The notes: a model not told the origin generated them from the sequence alone. Shown: positions 36,824-45,302, numbered from the stretch's first letter. The stretch is 64,000 bases of DNA from Priestia endophytica DSM 13796 (GCF_900115845.1 NZ_FOXX01000004.1:293653-357652); one strand, 5' to 3'. Made by a program: numbers and translations.

Positions 36824-37801
36824 CTATTCGCTAATTTTCAACCCAACTTCAATCCCATGGAGAAATACTTGATGGTTATCCAAACTTAAAAAACGATGAA
36901 TATCCTCAAATTTCATATGCCCAACGGAACAAACTCCCAAGTTTAATGTCTCAGCCACCATATTTAACGTAGCAGTGATGATGCCTGATTCAATACAAGC
37001 AAATAAATATCCATCTGAACCATATTTAGGCATGGAAGCGTGCGCATTATAGACTAGATAAATCGAAAAGGCAGACTGGTTAAATAATTCCTGGTTAATT
37101 ATCTCATGATCACTTTTGATTACTTGGTCAATGTTGTTTACAAACAAAAGACTATTCTCTGATGGGCTATAATAATAAAAACCAGCTTTTATATTTTCTA
37201 CACGTTTCGGTTTTATATATACAAAAATATCAATGGGATAAACTCCACCTGCACTGGCGTAATGGTAGTAGATTTTTTCTTCCTTTCTCTGTTTGAAAGT
37301 AGAAAACAGTTGCGCGAACTCCGAAAAAGGTACGGGATTTTTCATATCAAATTGGCGACAAGATCTACGCTCCCTGATTATGTTGGGAAGCTCATCTTTT
37401 GTGTCCAGTTGAATTCCAGTTGACCGCGCAGCAGGATGCATTCGATTTACTTGTTCACTGATATACTTATCTAGATCATCCTTAGAGAAGCGAATCTGAT
37501 CGCTATATGGATTCGGAAAAATTTTTTCTTGTGTTGAGAATACTTCCCTTGGGGGTAATATGTTACTTACTAACACCCGATTCTTTATCATAAGTTCTAC
37601 TATTTTTTGTGCCTCTTCTTCATTCCCTAACGAAAAGGGCTCTAATAGCTGACTGATCGTCATCCCCTTTTGGGCAAGAAAATAAAACTCAGGAAACCAC
37701 TCAGCCATAACTCCTGTATATCTCGTTTCCCCTATCAAAACTTCATTAGAAAATTTCTCCCAATGCTTAATAGGAGACCAATAATAAATTTGCTCGCTCA
37801 T
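36824..37801 (-). CDS. SagB/ThcOx-type FMN dehydrogenase (putative thiazoline oxidase)
   Basis: 325 residues. The nitroreductase-fold SagB domain occupies about residues 125-320: IIRERRSCRQFDMKNPVPFSEFAQLFS opens it, YYHYASAGGVYPIDIFVYIK holds the family AGGxYP motif, and ACIESGIITATLNMVAETLNLGVCSVG closes the FMN site. SagB/ThcOx enzymes oxidise azolines to azoles in RiPP pathways and in NRPS systems such as BlmIII. The N-terminal 120 residues may be a docking segment. Start at 37801 because GGAGGGGAAT precedes that ATG. Directly upstream of, and coupled to, the NRPS gene whose Cy domain would make the thiazoline. Confidence 0.9.
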   Translation of the reverse strand: MSEQIYYWSPIKHWEKFSNEVLIGETRYTGVMAEWFPEFYFLAQKGMTISQLLEPFSLGNEEEAQKIVELMIKNRVLVSNILPPREVFSTQEKIFPNPYSDQIRFSKDDLDKYISEQVNRMHPAARSTGIQLDTKDELPNIIRERRSCRQFDMKNPVPFSEFAQLFSTFKQRKEEKIYYHYASAGGVYPIDIFVYIKPKRVENIKAGFYYYSPSENSLLFVNNIDQVIKSDHEIINQELFNQSAFSIYLVYNAHASMPKYGSDGYLFACIESGIITATLNMVAETLNLGVCSVGHMKFEDIHRFLSLDNHQVFLHGIEVGLKISE

Positions 37802-38183
37802 ATTCCCCTCCATGAAAGATTAATTTATTTTAAAAATACAATCTTCCCATCCACAAAAAACAACCTTTAATAGGACATAAAACTCTTCTATAAATAGAAT
37901 TCATTTCCTGCAAAAAAATAACTCTATTAATCCATGAATTTTCACTTCGTATTATTTAAGGTTTAATCTTTTCTTACACCTTCATTTCTCTCCTAACCTT
38001 CCTTTTCTCCTAAAAATCGCTGTCTACTGTTATTTCAAGAATAAAAAGTAAAAGAGCCTTCTGTTACCACTTATTCGAATAATAAATCTTACATATGTAT
38101 TTTTTAAAATGAGGGGTTCCCGTAGCAAAACGCGGAAAACATACGCTAAGCACCATTCGACATAACAATTCTTTATTTTCGTC

Positions 38184-38224
38184 AAAAAAGCGTATATCGC
38201 AGATTTCTGAACATACGCTTTTTC
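38184..38224. terminator. Bidirectional terminator-like hairpin
   Basis: AAAAAGCGTAT ... ATACGCTTTTT, 11-bp stem with A- and T-runs on both sides. Confidence 0.7.
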
Positions 38225-38258
38225 ATTAACTTGTTTTTTGCTTTTTATGTGCGAGAAA

Positions 38259-38504
38259 CTGAATATCATATAGAACAGTATTTAGAAAAGGTAGTAAAAC
38301 AAAACTATGAAGGAATTTTCCTAGTTGGAAAGACACCTAAAAAAAGCCCTAGCAAGAAACAAATAGCTATTCTTAAAGGAATACATCATTGATTTAGATG
38401 GTTTTCAATTAAAATGTGAAGTGTATAACTCGAAAGAATTAAAAATATTGGACCAACTATTAGTGGAGGAAGTCGGAAATGACATGGTATATTTTAGGTT
38501 TTAG
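38259..38504 (+). pseudogene. Frameshifted gene fragment of unknown family
   Basis: One frame reads YHIEQYLEKVVKQNYEGIFLVGKTPKKSPSKKQIAILK and, after a shift near 38375, the next continues as EYIIDLDGFQLKCEVYNSKELKILDQLLVEEVGNDMVYFRF with a natural stop. Both halves have coding-like composition. There is no start codon with a ribosome site. I do not recognise the family. Confidence 0.5.
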
Positions 38505-38768
38505 GAACACTTAAGTGGGAAACTTACACTATTCAGTATTTTAGGTATTCTTAGAGTTGGATAATATTCTTATACGATATGAAAGGCGCAATTTTATATG
38601 CCTTTTTTATAATTTTTCATAGCCTTCCAGAATGAGGTCTTGATATATTAACAATTTGATCTAATGTTTTTTTCATAATTAACCAAAAATTATTGATATT
38701 CTCTTCAATGTGACTTTATTTCAAAACACATGAACTACGAGTGAATTTAACTAATTATTATTAGGTGC

Positions 38769-39536
38769 TTATACTCTCCTATAAGCTTTCATTCCAAATA
38801 TATATGAAATCATGATGATTAGCACCATCCAACCAATTGACACCCACAAATCATTTCCAGCAGCTTGTGAATTTAATAGATTTCTGATTGTTTGAATAAT
38901 TGGTGTCATCGGTTGATTTTCTGCGAAGAGGCCTACTATCTTAGGCATTCCATCGACAGGAACAAATGCGGAACTGACAAAAAGCATCATCAACAGAATA
39001 TAAGAGAAGGAACCAGCTCCTTCAATACTTCCAGCAGCCAACGCAAAAGGTACTGAAAGCCAAGTTAATGCAAGAGAAAATAGAATAATCATAACCACCA
39101 CAAGAAGCCATTCAGAAAATGTTGCATTACTTCTAAATCCAGCTAGAAATCCTACTAGCAAAACGGCAATAATAGAAACTAACATAAAGACAACTGATGC
39201 TAAAACATGACCGCCCAGTACGGATGATTTTGATATAGGCATTGACTTAAATCTGTCAAACATCCCTGAAGTTTTGTCTAAGTTTATTCGCAATGAGGTA
39301 TAAGCTGAACCAGTGGCAATCGTCATTAATAAGATTCCTGGAAGCACATAATTTATATAATCCTCTTGAGACACCCCTGGAATTTGAATGGCTCCTCCAA
39401 ATATATAAACCATACCTAATAACATCATAACAGGCATAGCAATAACAGTAATAAGCGTATCGATACTTCGCAAATTGTGTTTAATAATTCTATTGGCAAG
39501 CGCTAGTGTATCACCCATATTTTGTCTTATTTTCAT
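38769..39536 (-). CDS. ABC-2-type transporter permease
   Basis: 255 residues with six hydrophobic segments of the ABC2 membrane family (DrrB-like). MVYIFGGAIQIPGVSQEDYINYVLPGILLMTIATGSAYTSLRINLDKTSGMFDRFKSMPISK is the family's conserved cytoplasmic-loop region. Forms an exporter with the ATPase encoded just upstream; stop and start share bases (TAATG). Drug or peptide export is the usual role, and the product of the NRPS locus 1 kb away is one possible cargo, by position only. Confidence 0.88.
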   Translation of the reverse strand: MKIRQNMGDTLALANRIIKHNLRSIDTLITVIAMPVMMLLGMVYIFGGAIQIPGVSQEDYINYVLPGILLMTIATGSAYTSLRINLDKTSGMFDRFKSMPISKSSVLGGHVLASVVFMLVSIIAVLLVGFLAGFRSNATFSEWLLVVVMIILFSLALTWLSVPFALAAGSIEGAGSFSYILLMMLFVSSAFVPVDGMPKIVGLFAENQPMTPIIQTIRNLLNSQAAGNDLWVSIGWMVLIIMISYIFGMKAYRRV

Positions 39537-40459
39537 TATTTTCTTCCTCTCGTAAGTGTCATAAATACATCATCAAGGGTTGGGGTAATCATTTTGAAAG
39601 TCTTGAGCTCAATATTTTCAGTTGTTAGAGCATTCAACACGTTTAAAGTCGTTGTGATGTCCTCTGTTAAATCAATAGAAATCTCACAATTGTCTTTTTT
39701 TTCAGGGGAATATGATTCTAAGAGTTTTAAAGCTATGTCGGTGTCTTCATTACGATTAAATACAAGAAGTAATTTATCTGCTCCAGCAATACGTTTCATT
39801 TCATCAGGGGTTCCACTGGCAACAATTTTCCCTTCACGTAAAAATCCTATCTGATCAGCTAAATAATCTGCTTCCTCTAAATATTGGGTCGTTAAAAAGA
39901 TTGTTTTCCCTTGCAACTTCATTTCTTTAATCGTATCCCAAAGATCCTGCCTACTTTTAGGGTCCAATCCAGTGGTAGGTTCGTCTAGAAAAATAATTTC
40001 TGGATTCCCAACTAAACTCATAGCTAAGTCAAGACGCCGTCGCATTCCTCCTGAGTAATTTGAAACAGCTTTATCTTTGGCTTCCGTCAGATCAAACTTT
40101 TCTAACAAACTTTCGGCAACTTTTCTCGGATTGCGTTCATGTCGCAATTTTGCAATCAAATGAAGATTTTCATATCCAGTCAGTACACCGTCAACGGTGG
40201 AATTCTGAGAACTAAAACTAAAAAGCTTTTGTGCTGCCACAGGATTGTCAGCAATATTAATATCTTGAATTGTTACCTTTCCACCATCGCTATTAAGTAA
40301 CCCCGTAACAATTTTTAATAGGGTACTTTTCCCAGCCCCGTTCGCCCCTAATAAGGCATAAATAAAACCTTGCTTCAAAGTGATATTGACATCTTTTAAG
40401 ACCTCATTCCCTTTAAAGTTCTTTTTTACATTTTTGATTTCAAGAACAGTTGAATTCAT
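39536..40459 (-). CDS. ABC transporter ATP-binding protein (DrrA-like)
   Basis: 307 residues. Walker A GANGAGKST (about 38-46), the signature NYSGGMRRRLDLAMSLVG, Walker B IIFLDEPTTGLD and the DrrA-type C-terminal extension with TPTLDDVFMTLTRGRK. The Q-loop reads SFSSQNSTVD. It energises the permease encoded downstream. The ATG follows AAAGGAGCGAGCC. It belongs to the four-gene PadR operon. Confidence 0.92.
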   Translation of the reverse strand: MNSTVLEIKNVKKNFKGNEVLKDVNITLKQGFIYALLGANGAGKSTLLKIVTGLLNSDGGKVTIQDINIADNPVAAQKLFSFSSQNSTVDGVLTGYENLHLIAKLRHERNPRKVAESLLEKFDLTEAKDKAVSNYSGGMRRRLDLAMSLVGNPEIIFLDEPTTGLDPKSRQDLWDTIKEMKLQGKTIFLTTQYLEEADYLADQIGFLREGKIVASGTPDEMKRIAGADKLLLVFNRNEDTDIALKLLESYSPEKKDNCEISIDLTEDITTTLNVLNALTTENIELKTFKMITPTLDDVFMTLTRGRK

Positions 40460-40470
40460 GGCTCGCTCCT

Positions 40471-40785
40471 TTATTTAATAGAATTTCTTAATTTATTTCT
40501 GAGTTTGTCAATCCATGTTTCTTCAGGAAATTCAGCTAGAAATGAGTCGGCAAATTCTGCAATATCATTTCCTACTACTTCTCGTATACTTAAACCATCA
40601 CTGGCACTACTCTCGAACATCTCTAAAATATTGGTTAAAACCTCAAACATACCCGATCCCTTAGCAAAGCTCCACATATAATTTTCAATTGCTTTCATGG
40701 CCTTTCTGTATTCTTCAGGTAATTCATTCACTCTTTTTTTATATGCACGATATTCTCGTTTTTCTTGAATCATCTTTTTAAACAT
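40471..40785 (-). CDS. DUF1048 protein
   Basis: 104 residues, mostly helical, with LPEEYRKAMKAIENYMWSF and a C-terminal IREVVGNDIAEFADSFLAEFPEETW, typical of DUF1048. Such proteins occur with PadR regulators and ABC exporters; their role is not established. The gene overlaps the end of the padR-like gene by 8 bases and precedes the ATPase gene by 11, so it is translationally coupled. Confidence 0.85.
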   Translation of the reverse strand: MFKKMIQEKREYRAYKKRVNELPEEYRKAMKAIENYMWSFAKGSGMFEVLTNILEMFESSASDGLSIREVVGNDIAEFADSFLAEFPEETWIDKLRNKLRNSIK

Positions 40786-41107
40786 CTCTTTGCTCCTTTA
40801 TTCCATTCATTTTTTCAGCCAAAAATGACCATCTTATCCAGAAATCGTTTAATTCTCGTTCCCCTTTGGTATTCAGTGTATAGAATTTTCTCGCGGGGCC
40901 AAGCTCAGATTTTTTCTTCTCAATCTCCACAAGCCCTTTTTTCTCTATTCGAACAAGAATGGTATAGACTGTTCCTTCCACAATATCATCAAAACCTAAC
41001 TCATTTAGATACTTAGTAATTTCATACCCATAGGTTTCTCCTGTTTGAATTTTTTGGAGCACCACACCTTCAAGAACTCCCTTAAGCATTTCCGTTAAAT
41101 CTTTCAT
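40778..41107 (-). CDS. PadR-family transcriptional regulator
   Basis: 109 residues. Winged helix: LEGVVLQKIQTGETYGYEITKYLNELGFDDIVEGTVYTILVRIEKKGLVEIEKK is the PadR signature (GYEI, EGTLYP-like EGTVYT), followed by the dimerisation helix ELNDFWIRWSFLAEKMNGIKEQ. PadR proteins usually repress adjacent efflux operons until a ligand binds. The ATG follows AAGGAGGACAT. It is the first gene of the operon, with a palindromic region directly upstream. Confidence 0.92.
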   Translation of the reverse strand: MKDLTEMLKGVLEGVVLQKIQTGETYGYEITKYLNELGFDDIVEGTVYTILVRIEKKGLVEIEKKKSELGPARKFYTLNTKGERELNDFWIRWSFLAEKMNGIKEQRDV

Positions 41108-41122
41108 ATGTCCTCCTTACAA

Positions 41123-41168
41123 ACTACTTAGCATTACTTAGTACCACTATATAGTATTACGAAGTAGT
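41123..41168 (-). promoter_or_regulatory. Candidate PadR operator/promoter region
   Basis: Just upstream of padR, ACTACTT (41123-41129) and AAGTAGT (41162-41168) form an inverted repeat around a 10-bp palindrome ACTATATAGT (41146-41155). Position and symmetry suit autoregulation; the binding itself is inferred. Confidence 0.5.
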
Positions 41169-41260
41169 GTGGTGTGTCAATTAATTTTATTCATATTATT
41201 TATTTGGGCAGCTTTACTCTTGCTAAGTCTAAGCATTTAAGGCAGTTTTTATGAATAATA

Positions 41261-41298
41261 AAAAATCGATTTCTCAATACAGGAGAAATCGATTTTCT
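41261..41298. terminator. Strong hairpin
   Basis: AAAATCGATTTCTC AATACAG GAGAAATCGATTTT, 14-bp stem. Confidence 0.75.
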
Positions 41299-41417
41299 CA
41301 AATCTTAGAATTTGCTTGATACAAATTTTCAAAAGCATGATTTAGTTCAGTATAAAGCACATCCCTGTAAATATTACCACTCCAAAGTTCAATAACTTGA
41401 TCTCTTAATGAAATAAC
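41298..41417 (-). pseudogene. C-terminal gene fragment of unknown family
   Basis: A 39-codon stretch reads VISLRDQVIELWSGNIYRDVLYTELNHAFENLYQANSKI before TGA; an in-frame stop lies immediately upstream and there is no ribosome site. It has coding-like composition. I do not recognise it; perhaps the end of a decayed gene. Confidence 0.35.
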
Positions 41418-41539
41418 CTAACTGTCGATTTTAGACGTCTTTATTCCCCCTCAACACGCATAAGATTAAATTGCCTCTTCATATATTAATTGAGAGTGAA
41501 AATGGTATATAAAACGAAAATTCTAAAGGGAGTACAGTA

Positions 41540-42343
41540 TTGAAACTATTTATCTTCGTCCTTATTATCAGTGTAATCATGTGTGGTACTATAAGTTTAC
41601 CTATAACGTTACAACAGAAAGACAATAATCATGTTCAACCAATTAAAAAGAAAACAGGTGAAGATAAAAAAGAAACTCATAAATCATGGGAAATCGTTTG
41701 GCATGAAGATTTTCAAATGTTTGATTCATCAAAATGGACTAAACTTCAACGCAAGGGAAATATCGATGAATTGCAATTTTATCTACAAGAAAATGCATCG
41801 TATAGAGATGGAAAGCTTTATATAATAGCAAAACAAAAAAAACACCATGGTCAACAATACACCTCATCCAGAATTACAACAAAAGGAAAATTCGAAGTTA
41901 GATATGGGAAAATTGAAATCATAACGAAAATCCCAGAAGGTAAAGGATTATTTCCTGCTTTTTGGATGCTTCCATCAAGTGGAGATGAATTGCCGGAAAT
42001 CGATATTTTAGAAGCAATAGGAAGTAATCCATATAAGGTGTATTACGTTAACCACTGGGAAGAAAAAACAAAGTATCGGTCTTATGCTACATTTAAAATT
42101 GATAATGTAGCCACTTTTCATAAGTACACCATTATATGGACTAAGAACTCCATTCATTGGTATGTTGATGGTAAACATATTTTCACTTCTAAACAAGGTA
42201 TTCCACAAGAACCAATGTTTTTTATTTTAAATTTGGCAGTTGGAGGTACATGGCCAGGAAATCCAAATAAACATACCAAATTCCCTAATTATTTTATTAT
42301 TGAAGATTTAAAAGTTTACAAAAAGATTAAAAGTAGTGGTTAA
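41540..42343 (+). CDS. Glycoside hydrolase family 16 beta-glucanase, secreted
   Basis: 267 residues. A hydrophobic signal segment (about residues 2-22) precedes the GH16 beta-jelly-roll. The catalytic motif EIDILE is at E153-D155-E158 (nucleophile and acid/base). WEIVWHEDFQMFDSSKW, FPAFWMLP and HKYTIIWTKNSIHWYVDGKHIF are typical of laminarinase/lichenase members. It would cleave 1,3- or 1,3-1,4-beta-glucans outside the cell. TTG start after AAAGGGAGTACAGTA. VIMC near residue 14 is not a good lipobox. Confidence 0.9.
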   Translation: MKLFIFVLIISVIMCGTISLPITLQQKDNNHVQPIKKKTGEDKKETHKSWEIVWHEDFQMFDSSKWTKLQRKGNIDELQFYLQENASYRDGKLYIIAKQKKHHGQQYTSSRITTKGKFEVRYGKIEIITKIPEGKGLFPAFWMLPSSGDELPEIDILEAIGSNPYKVYYVNHWEEKTKYRSYATFKIDNVATFHKYTIIWTKNSIHWYVDGKHIFTSKQGIPQEPMFFILNLAVGGTWPGNPNKHTKFPNYFIIEDLKVYKKIKSSG

Positions 42344-42376
42344 ACAAGTGAATCTAAATATATCATATGTATTCTT

Positions 42377-42404
42377 AGTTTACATAAAATATGTTAAAGG
42401 TATT
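42377..42404 (+). repeat. dif-like 28-bp site, copy e
   Basis: AGTTTACATAA (identical to the dif XerD arm), centre AATATG, right arm TTAAAGGTATT (7 of 11). Confidence 0.5.
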
Positions 42405-42600
42405 GGTGAGAAACTAATTGATTTAAGTTTAGATTAGAAAGGATTATTTCTCTTATTACTGTGACATAGGTATTTGTAAATGTTTTGTCGAAATGATTAA
42501 CAAACGCCTATTAAAACATAGCTAGCATACAGCAGCTCAAAGCTAACTTGAAAACAGAATTAGATTATAACTAGTCCTGTTTTCAAATCTTTACAGCTAA

Positions 42601-42628
42601 ACTCAACATAATGTATCTTCAAGAAATT
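42601..42628 (+). repeat. dif-like 28-bp site, copy q
   Basis: ACTCAACATAA, centre TGTATC, right arm TTCAAGAAATT (8 of 11 to B. subtilis dif). Confidence 0.4.
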
Positions 42629-42632
42629 TAGT

Positions 42633-42677
42633 AAGCCACGGTCTCCTTATTAATAAAGGACTCCATGGCTTTTTTTC
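42633..42677 (+). terminator. Terminator hairpin
   Basis: AAGCCACGGTCTCCTT / AAGGACTCCATGGCTT imperfect stem, then seven T. Confidence 0.7.
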
Positions 42678-43178
42678 TTATTTATGTAGATTCCAATAAA
42701 TTAATTCTGTATCTGTATGATTAACTTGGAATCCTAACTTTACTAAAACATTTTTAGAATTGATGTTGTCAAGTTTGCATCTAGCAGTGATACATTTGAC
42801 TTCCTTCTGATTCAAGGCCCAGTTTAATAATTTGTGGGCAGCTTCAAAACAATAACCTTTGCGTCGTTGGCTTTCATTAGTAGCAAAGCCTATTTCAATC
42901 ATACCGTCCGGATCAGGATCACCTAAAAAACCAATACCACCCATTATTTCTTTGGTCTCTTTCTCCAAAATAATCCAGGAATCAAATCCTTTAGTTCCTT
43001 TGTTTTTAATTAGAAGTTCCCGAAAATAGGGTAAAGCTACAAAAAAATCAGGATCTGGCCATTCACCGTTGGTTTTGTATCCCATAGCTTCGATTGCCTG
43101 TGTATCACGCTGAGCTGCAGCCTCGATTAAATTAAGGTCAAGAGTCTGTAACAGCAGTCTATCAGTTTCAAGCTTCAT
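42678..43178 (-). CDS. GNAT-family acetyltransferase (RimJ/RimL-like)
   Basis: 166 residues. N-terminal METDRLLLQTLDL-type start (MKLETDRLLLQ), WIILEKETKEIMGGIGFLGDPDPDGMIEIGFATNESQRRKGYCFEAAHKLLNWAL with the acetyl-CoA binding loop QRRKGY, and CKLDNINSKNVLVKLGF, as in the ribosomal-protein/antibiotic acetyltransferase subgroup. Acceptor unknown. ATG after AAAGGGGAGCTAAAT. Confidence 0.85.
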   Translation of the reverse strand: MKLETDRLLLQTLDLNLIEAAAQRDTQAIEAMGYKTNGEWPDPDFFVALPYFRELLIKNKGTKGFDSWIILEKETKEIMGGIGFLGDPDPDGMIEIGFATNESQRRKGYCFEAAHKLLNWALNQKEVKCITARCKLDNINSKNVLVKLGFQVNHTDTELIYWNLHK

Positions 43179-43271
43179 ATTTAGCTCCCCTTTCTTTTAA
43201 GATAGTAATTCAACGTAAAGTCTCATATATAGTAAATGATAAAAACATGCTTACTGTTTTTCATATAACAG

Positions 43272-43820
43272 TTATAACTGTCCATGTAGTAATGAATTAT
43301 AAATGGAATAATCTACTTCGCCTGAAATATTCGCCATTCCATTTTCACACAACTCCATAGCCATTAAATTCTCCACAGAAGGTGGAAGATTTTTCATAGA
43401 TGCATAGATACTGAATTCCGTTGATGTTCTAAATCCAAAGTGTTGATAGTATTGATAATCTCCTTCAACAATAATCCCCTTATACCCCATTTTAGTAGCT
43501 AATTTAATACCTTCCTGCAACATATACTTACCAATCCCCTGGCGTTGTTTATTAATTGCCACTGAAACGGGTGATAGCATTAATATTTCATTTTCAAACT
43601 TATTACTAATCGGAAATTTTGAAAGTATAAAGTGCCCTATAATACCTCCTTCTTCCTCAACAACTAAATCAAGCTCAGGAATATAAAAATGTTTTTCTCT
43701 GATTTCCCTCACTAAAGCTTTTTCAGCTACTCCGTTAGAATAGTTGGTATGTCTGAATATTTCATATACAAAGTCATCAATAAAACTATATTCTTCTTTT
43801 TTAACGACTCTTACCTCCAC
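43272..43820 (-). CDS. GNAT-family N-acetyltransferase (YhbS-like)
   Basis: 182 residues. MEVRVVKKEEYSFIDDFVYEIFRHT start, VVEEEGGIIGHFILSKFPI, and the CoA-binding segment SVAINKQRQGIGKYMLQEGIKLATKMGYKGIIVEGDYQYYQHFGFRTSTEFSI, closest in pattern to the YhbS-type group. Chosen start is a GTG at 43820 because GGAGGTGTAGTA precedes it; a longer frame starts at 43841. Acceptor unknown. Confidence 0.83.
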   Translation of the reverse strand: MEVRVVKKEEYSFIDDFVYEIFRHTNYSNGVAEKALVREIREKHFYIPELDLVVEEEGGIIGHFILSKFPISNKFENEILMLSPVSVAINKQRQGIGKYMLQEGIKLATKMGYKGIIVEGDYQYYQHFGFRTSTEFSIYASMKNLPPSVENLMAMELCENGMANISGEVDYSIYNSLLHGQL

Positions 43821-44032
43821 TACTACACCTCCAATGTCCACTCATGTGTTCATTTCACCACATTTTTAAATATCCTTCTTCAAATGGTTCAATTGCTGAA
43901 CTAGAAAAAAATTTGTATATCAATAGAGAACTTTATTCAAACCTTATTTTAAATAATCGAACTCTTTTACAAATCATCAACCTTTATTTTAAACCTACAC
44001 CTAAATGTTAAGTGGATAACATGCATAAAACA

Positions 44033-44060
44033 AATTAACATAATGTTCATTACAGGAACC
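44033..44060 (+). repeat. dif-like 28-bp site, copy l
   Basis: AATTAACATAA, centre TGTTCA, right arm TTACAGGAACC (7 of 11). Its end touches the stop codon of the adjacent pseudogene. Confidence 0.45.
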
Positions 44061-44599
44061 TACTCTTCTACCAAAGCATGAAGAATACGAAGCCCCTCTC
44101 TTAAGTTACTTTTTTCATCTATTGTTATCATCTCCTTACTCTTCAAAAAATCTTTTAGTTGCAAATAACTGCTTAATAGAAATTCGTGCATACTCCATAA
44201 ATTGCGATAACCTAAGATTCCATTAGTCATTAGTAATTGATCAGCTTCTCTTACTACTTCCTTAATAAAGTCTATAAAAAGACAATTGATATCTATCAAG
44301 GCTTCTCCCTTTTGCTTACTCCTGTCATAAGCATCTTCAACTTCTTCATATATAGTGATTTTGATAGATAACGTACGTATCATTGTTTTTACGAACAAAA
44401 GCCCATTCCACTCCTTGTGGTTCTTCATCCCAAACAAGCGTTTCTAATTCCTCTTCATGTGTTAGTAAGGAAACGAGACTGTGTAATAAATCTCCAAAAG
44501 CATCTGTTAAATAACTTGGACGAAACTCAAACCTTTTAGAGTTAACTTCAATAAACCCATTGGCCAACCATAACCATTTAAATCATAATTAAATTTCAT
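44060..44599 (-). pseudogene. Twice-frameshifted gene of unknown family
   Basis: An ATG at 44599 after AAAGGGAGAGCGT opens MKFNYDLNGYGW. After a one-base loss near 44562 the next frame continues ANGFIEVNSKRFEFRPSYLTDAFGDLLHSLVSLL...DTYVI. After a second shift near 44365 it continues KITIYEEVEDAYDRSKQKGEALIDINCLFIDFIKEVVREADQLL to a stop at 44060. The joined product would be about 180 residues, soluble and acidic, with a C-terminal helical half. Family not recognised; either a pseudogene or two sequencing errors. Confidence 0.65.
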
Positions 44600-44894
44600 A
44601 CGCTCTCCCTTTTTCTTTCATATGTCATTTCACTATTCTCTTTAATAATTAAGAATTGGATGATTTCAGAATATCAATGAATTTTATTTTTATAATACAC
44701 AGATCCAGCTAACTTTTACTTGTAGTATTTACTATACTACCTCTACTAGGACTTTATAGGTTTATTTTATAATTCTCTAACTTTATGAACTTTTTTCAAT
44801 CACTATCCGTCTAACTTATATAAAATTTTTCTTTCTAATATTCATTATGAAAGGAGAATCACTATCATTTGTTATAAGAAAGGAGGAATGAAAT
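44600..44894. other. AT-rich divergent promoter gap
   Basis: About 300 bases with no ORF or hairpin that I can support. Confidence 0.35.
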
Positions 44895-45182
44895 ATTTCC
44901 GATTTCTTATCTATAACAAGCCTAATCGTAAGATGGATGATGGTAAATTTCATTGCGATCAAGGTTTCTTTGGGGAATCAAAAAAGATGGATAATCTTAA
45001 GTGTAGTTGTATCTTTCCTATGGGCTTCTATAGCCACTACTATAAGTATTCTTATTATTGTGTATTATACTAGCAATCCTTTTGGTGCTGGTGCAGCAGG
45101 GTTCGCTTATGGCATTCTTCTTTTTGTGAATGGCCTCATCTTTCTTATCACGGCCCCCTTTTCTAAAACAAAAGGGAATTAG
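44895..45182 (+). CDS. Small two-span membrane protein, probable ATT start
   Basis: From 44937 the frame encodes MMVNFIAIKVSLGNQKRWIILSVVVSFLWASIATTISILIIVYYTSNPFGAGAAGFAYGILLFVNGLIFLITAPF, with two membrane helices. No ribosome site precedes that ATG. AAAGGAGG lies at 44879-44886, and 8 bases later the same frame has ATT (44895), giving ISDFLSITSLIVRW ahead of it, a natural amphipathic start. Either an ATT start or a mutated ATG start is likely. The ATG directly after the same site (44888) leads into another frame whose product does not look like a protein. Function unknown. Confidence 0.5.
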   Translation: MSDFLSITSLIVRWMMVNFIAIKVSLGNQKRWIILSVVVSFLWASIATTISILIIVYYTSNPFGAGAAGFAYGILLFVNGLIFLITAPFSKTKGN

Positions 45183-45302
45183 CTATTTAACTCCCCATTT
45201 TTAATACATAAAACAGCCATCTTCAGTTCATATAATCTACCCCATGAGAAGAAAAAAAGGATGCCCGATTAGAATCCTTTTTGTCATTCGTTCCTGACAA
45301 AC

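Larger units (their letters stand above)
37802..38768. other. Long intergenic region upstream of the SagB-NRPS genes
   Basis: Contains the likely promoter of the dehydrogenase-NRPS transcript (not resolved), a strong hairpin at 38184, and a frameshifted gene fragment at 38259-38504. The rest is AT-rich with no supportable ORF; no dif-like site was seen. Confidence 0.4.
42344..42677. other. Intergenic stretch with two dif-like sites and a terminator
   Basis: Contains copies e and q of the dif-like family, 224 bases apart in direct orientation, and a plus-strand terminator. No ORF. Confidence 0.55.

Noticed and set aside
41540..42343. Lipoprotein signal in the GH16 enzyme
   Set aside because: The cysteine context VIMC-G departs from the L-A/S-G/A-C lipobox; treated as an ordinary signal segment.
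44888..45073. ORF starting right after AGGAGGA (MKYFRFLIYNKPNRK...)
   Set aside because: The product is cysteine/tyrosine-rich and lacks protein-like character; the overlapping frame is a convincing membrane protein, so this ATG is probably incidental.
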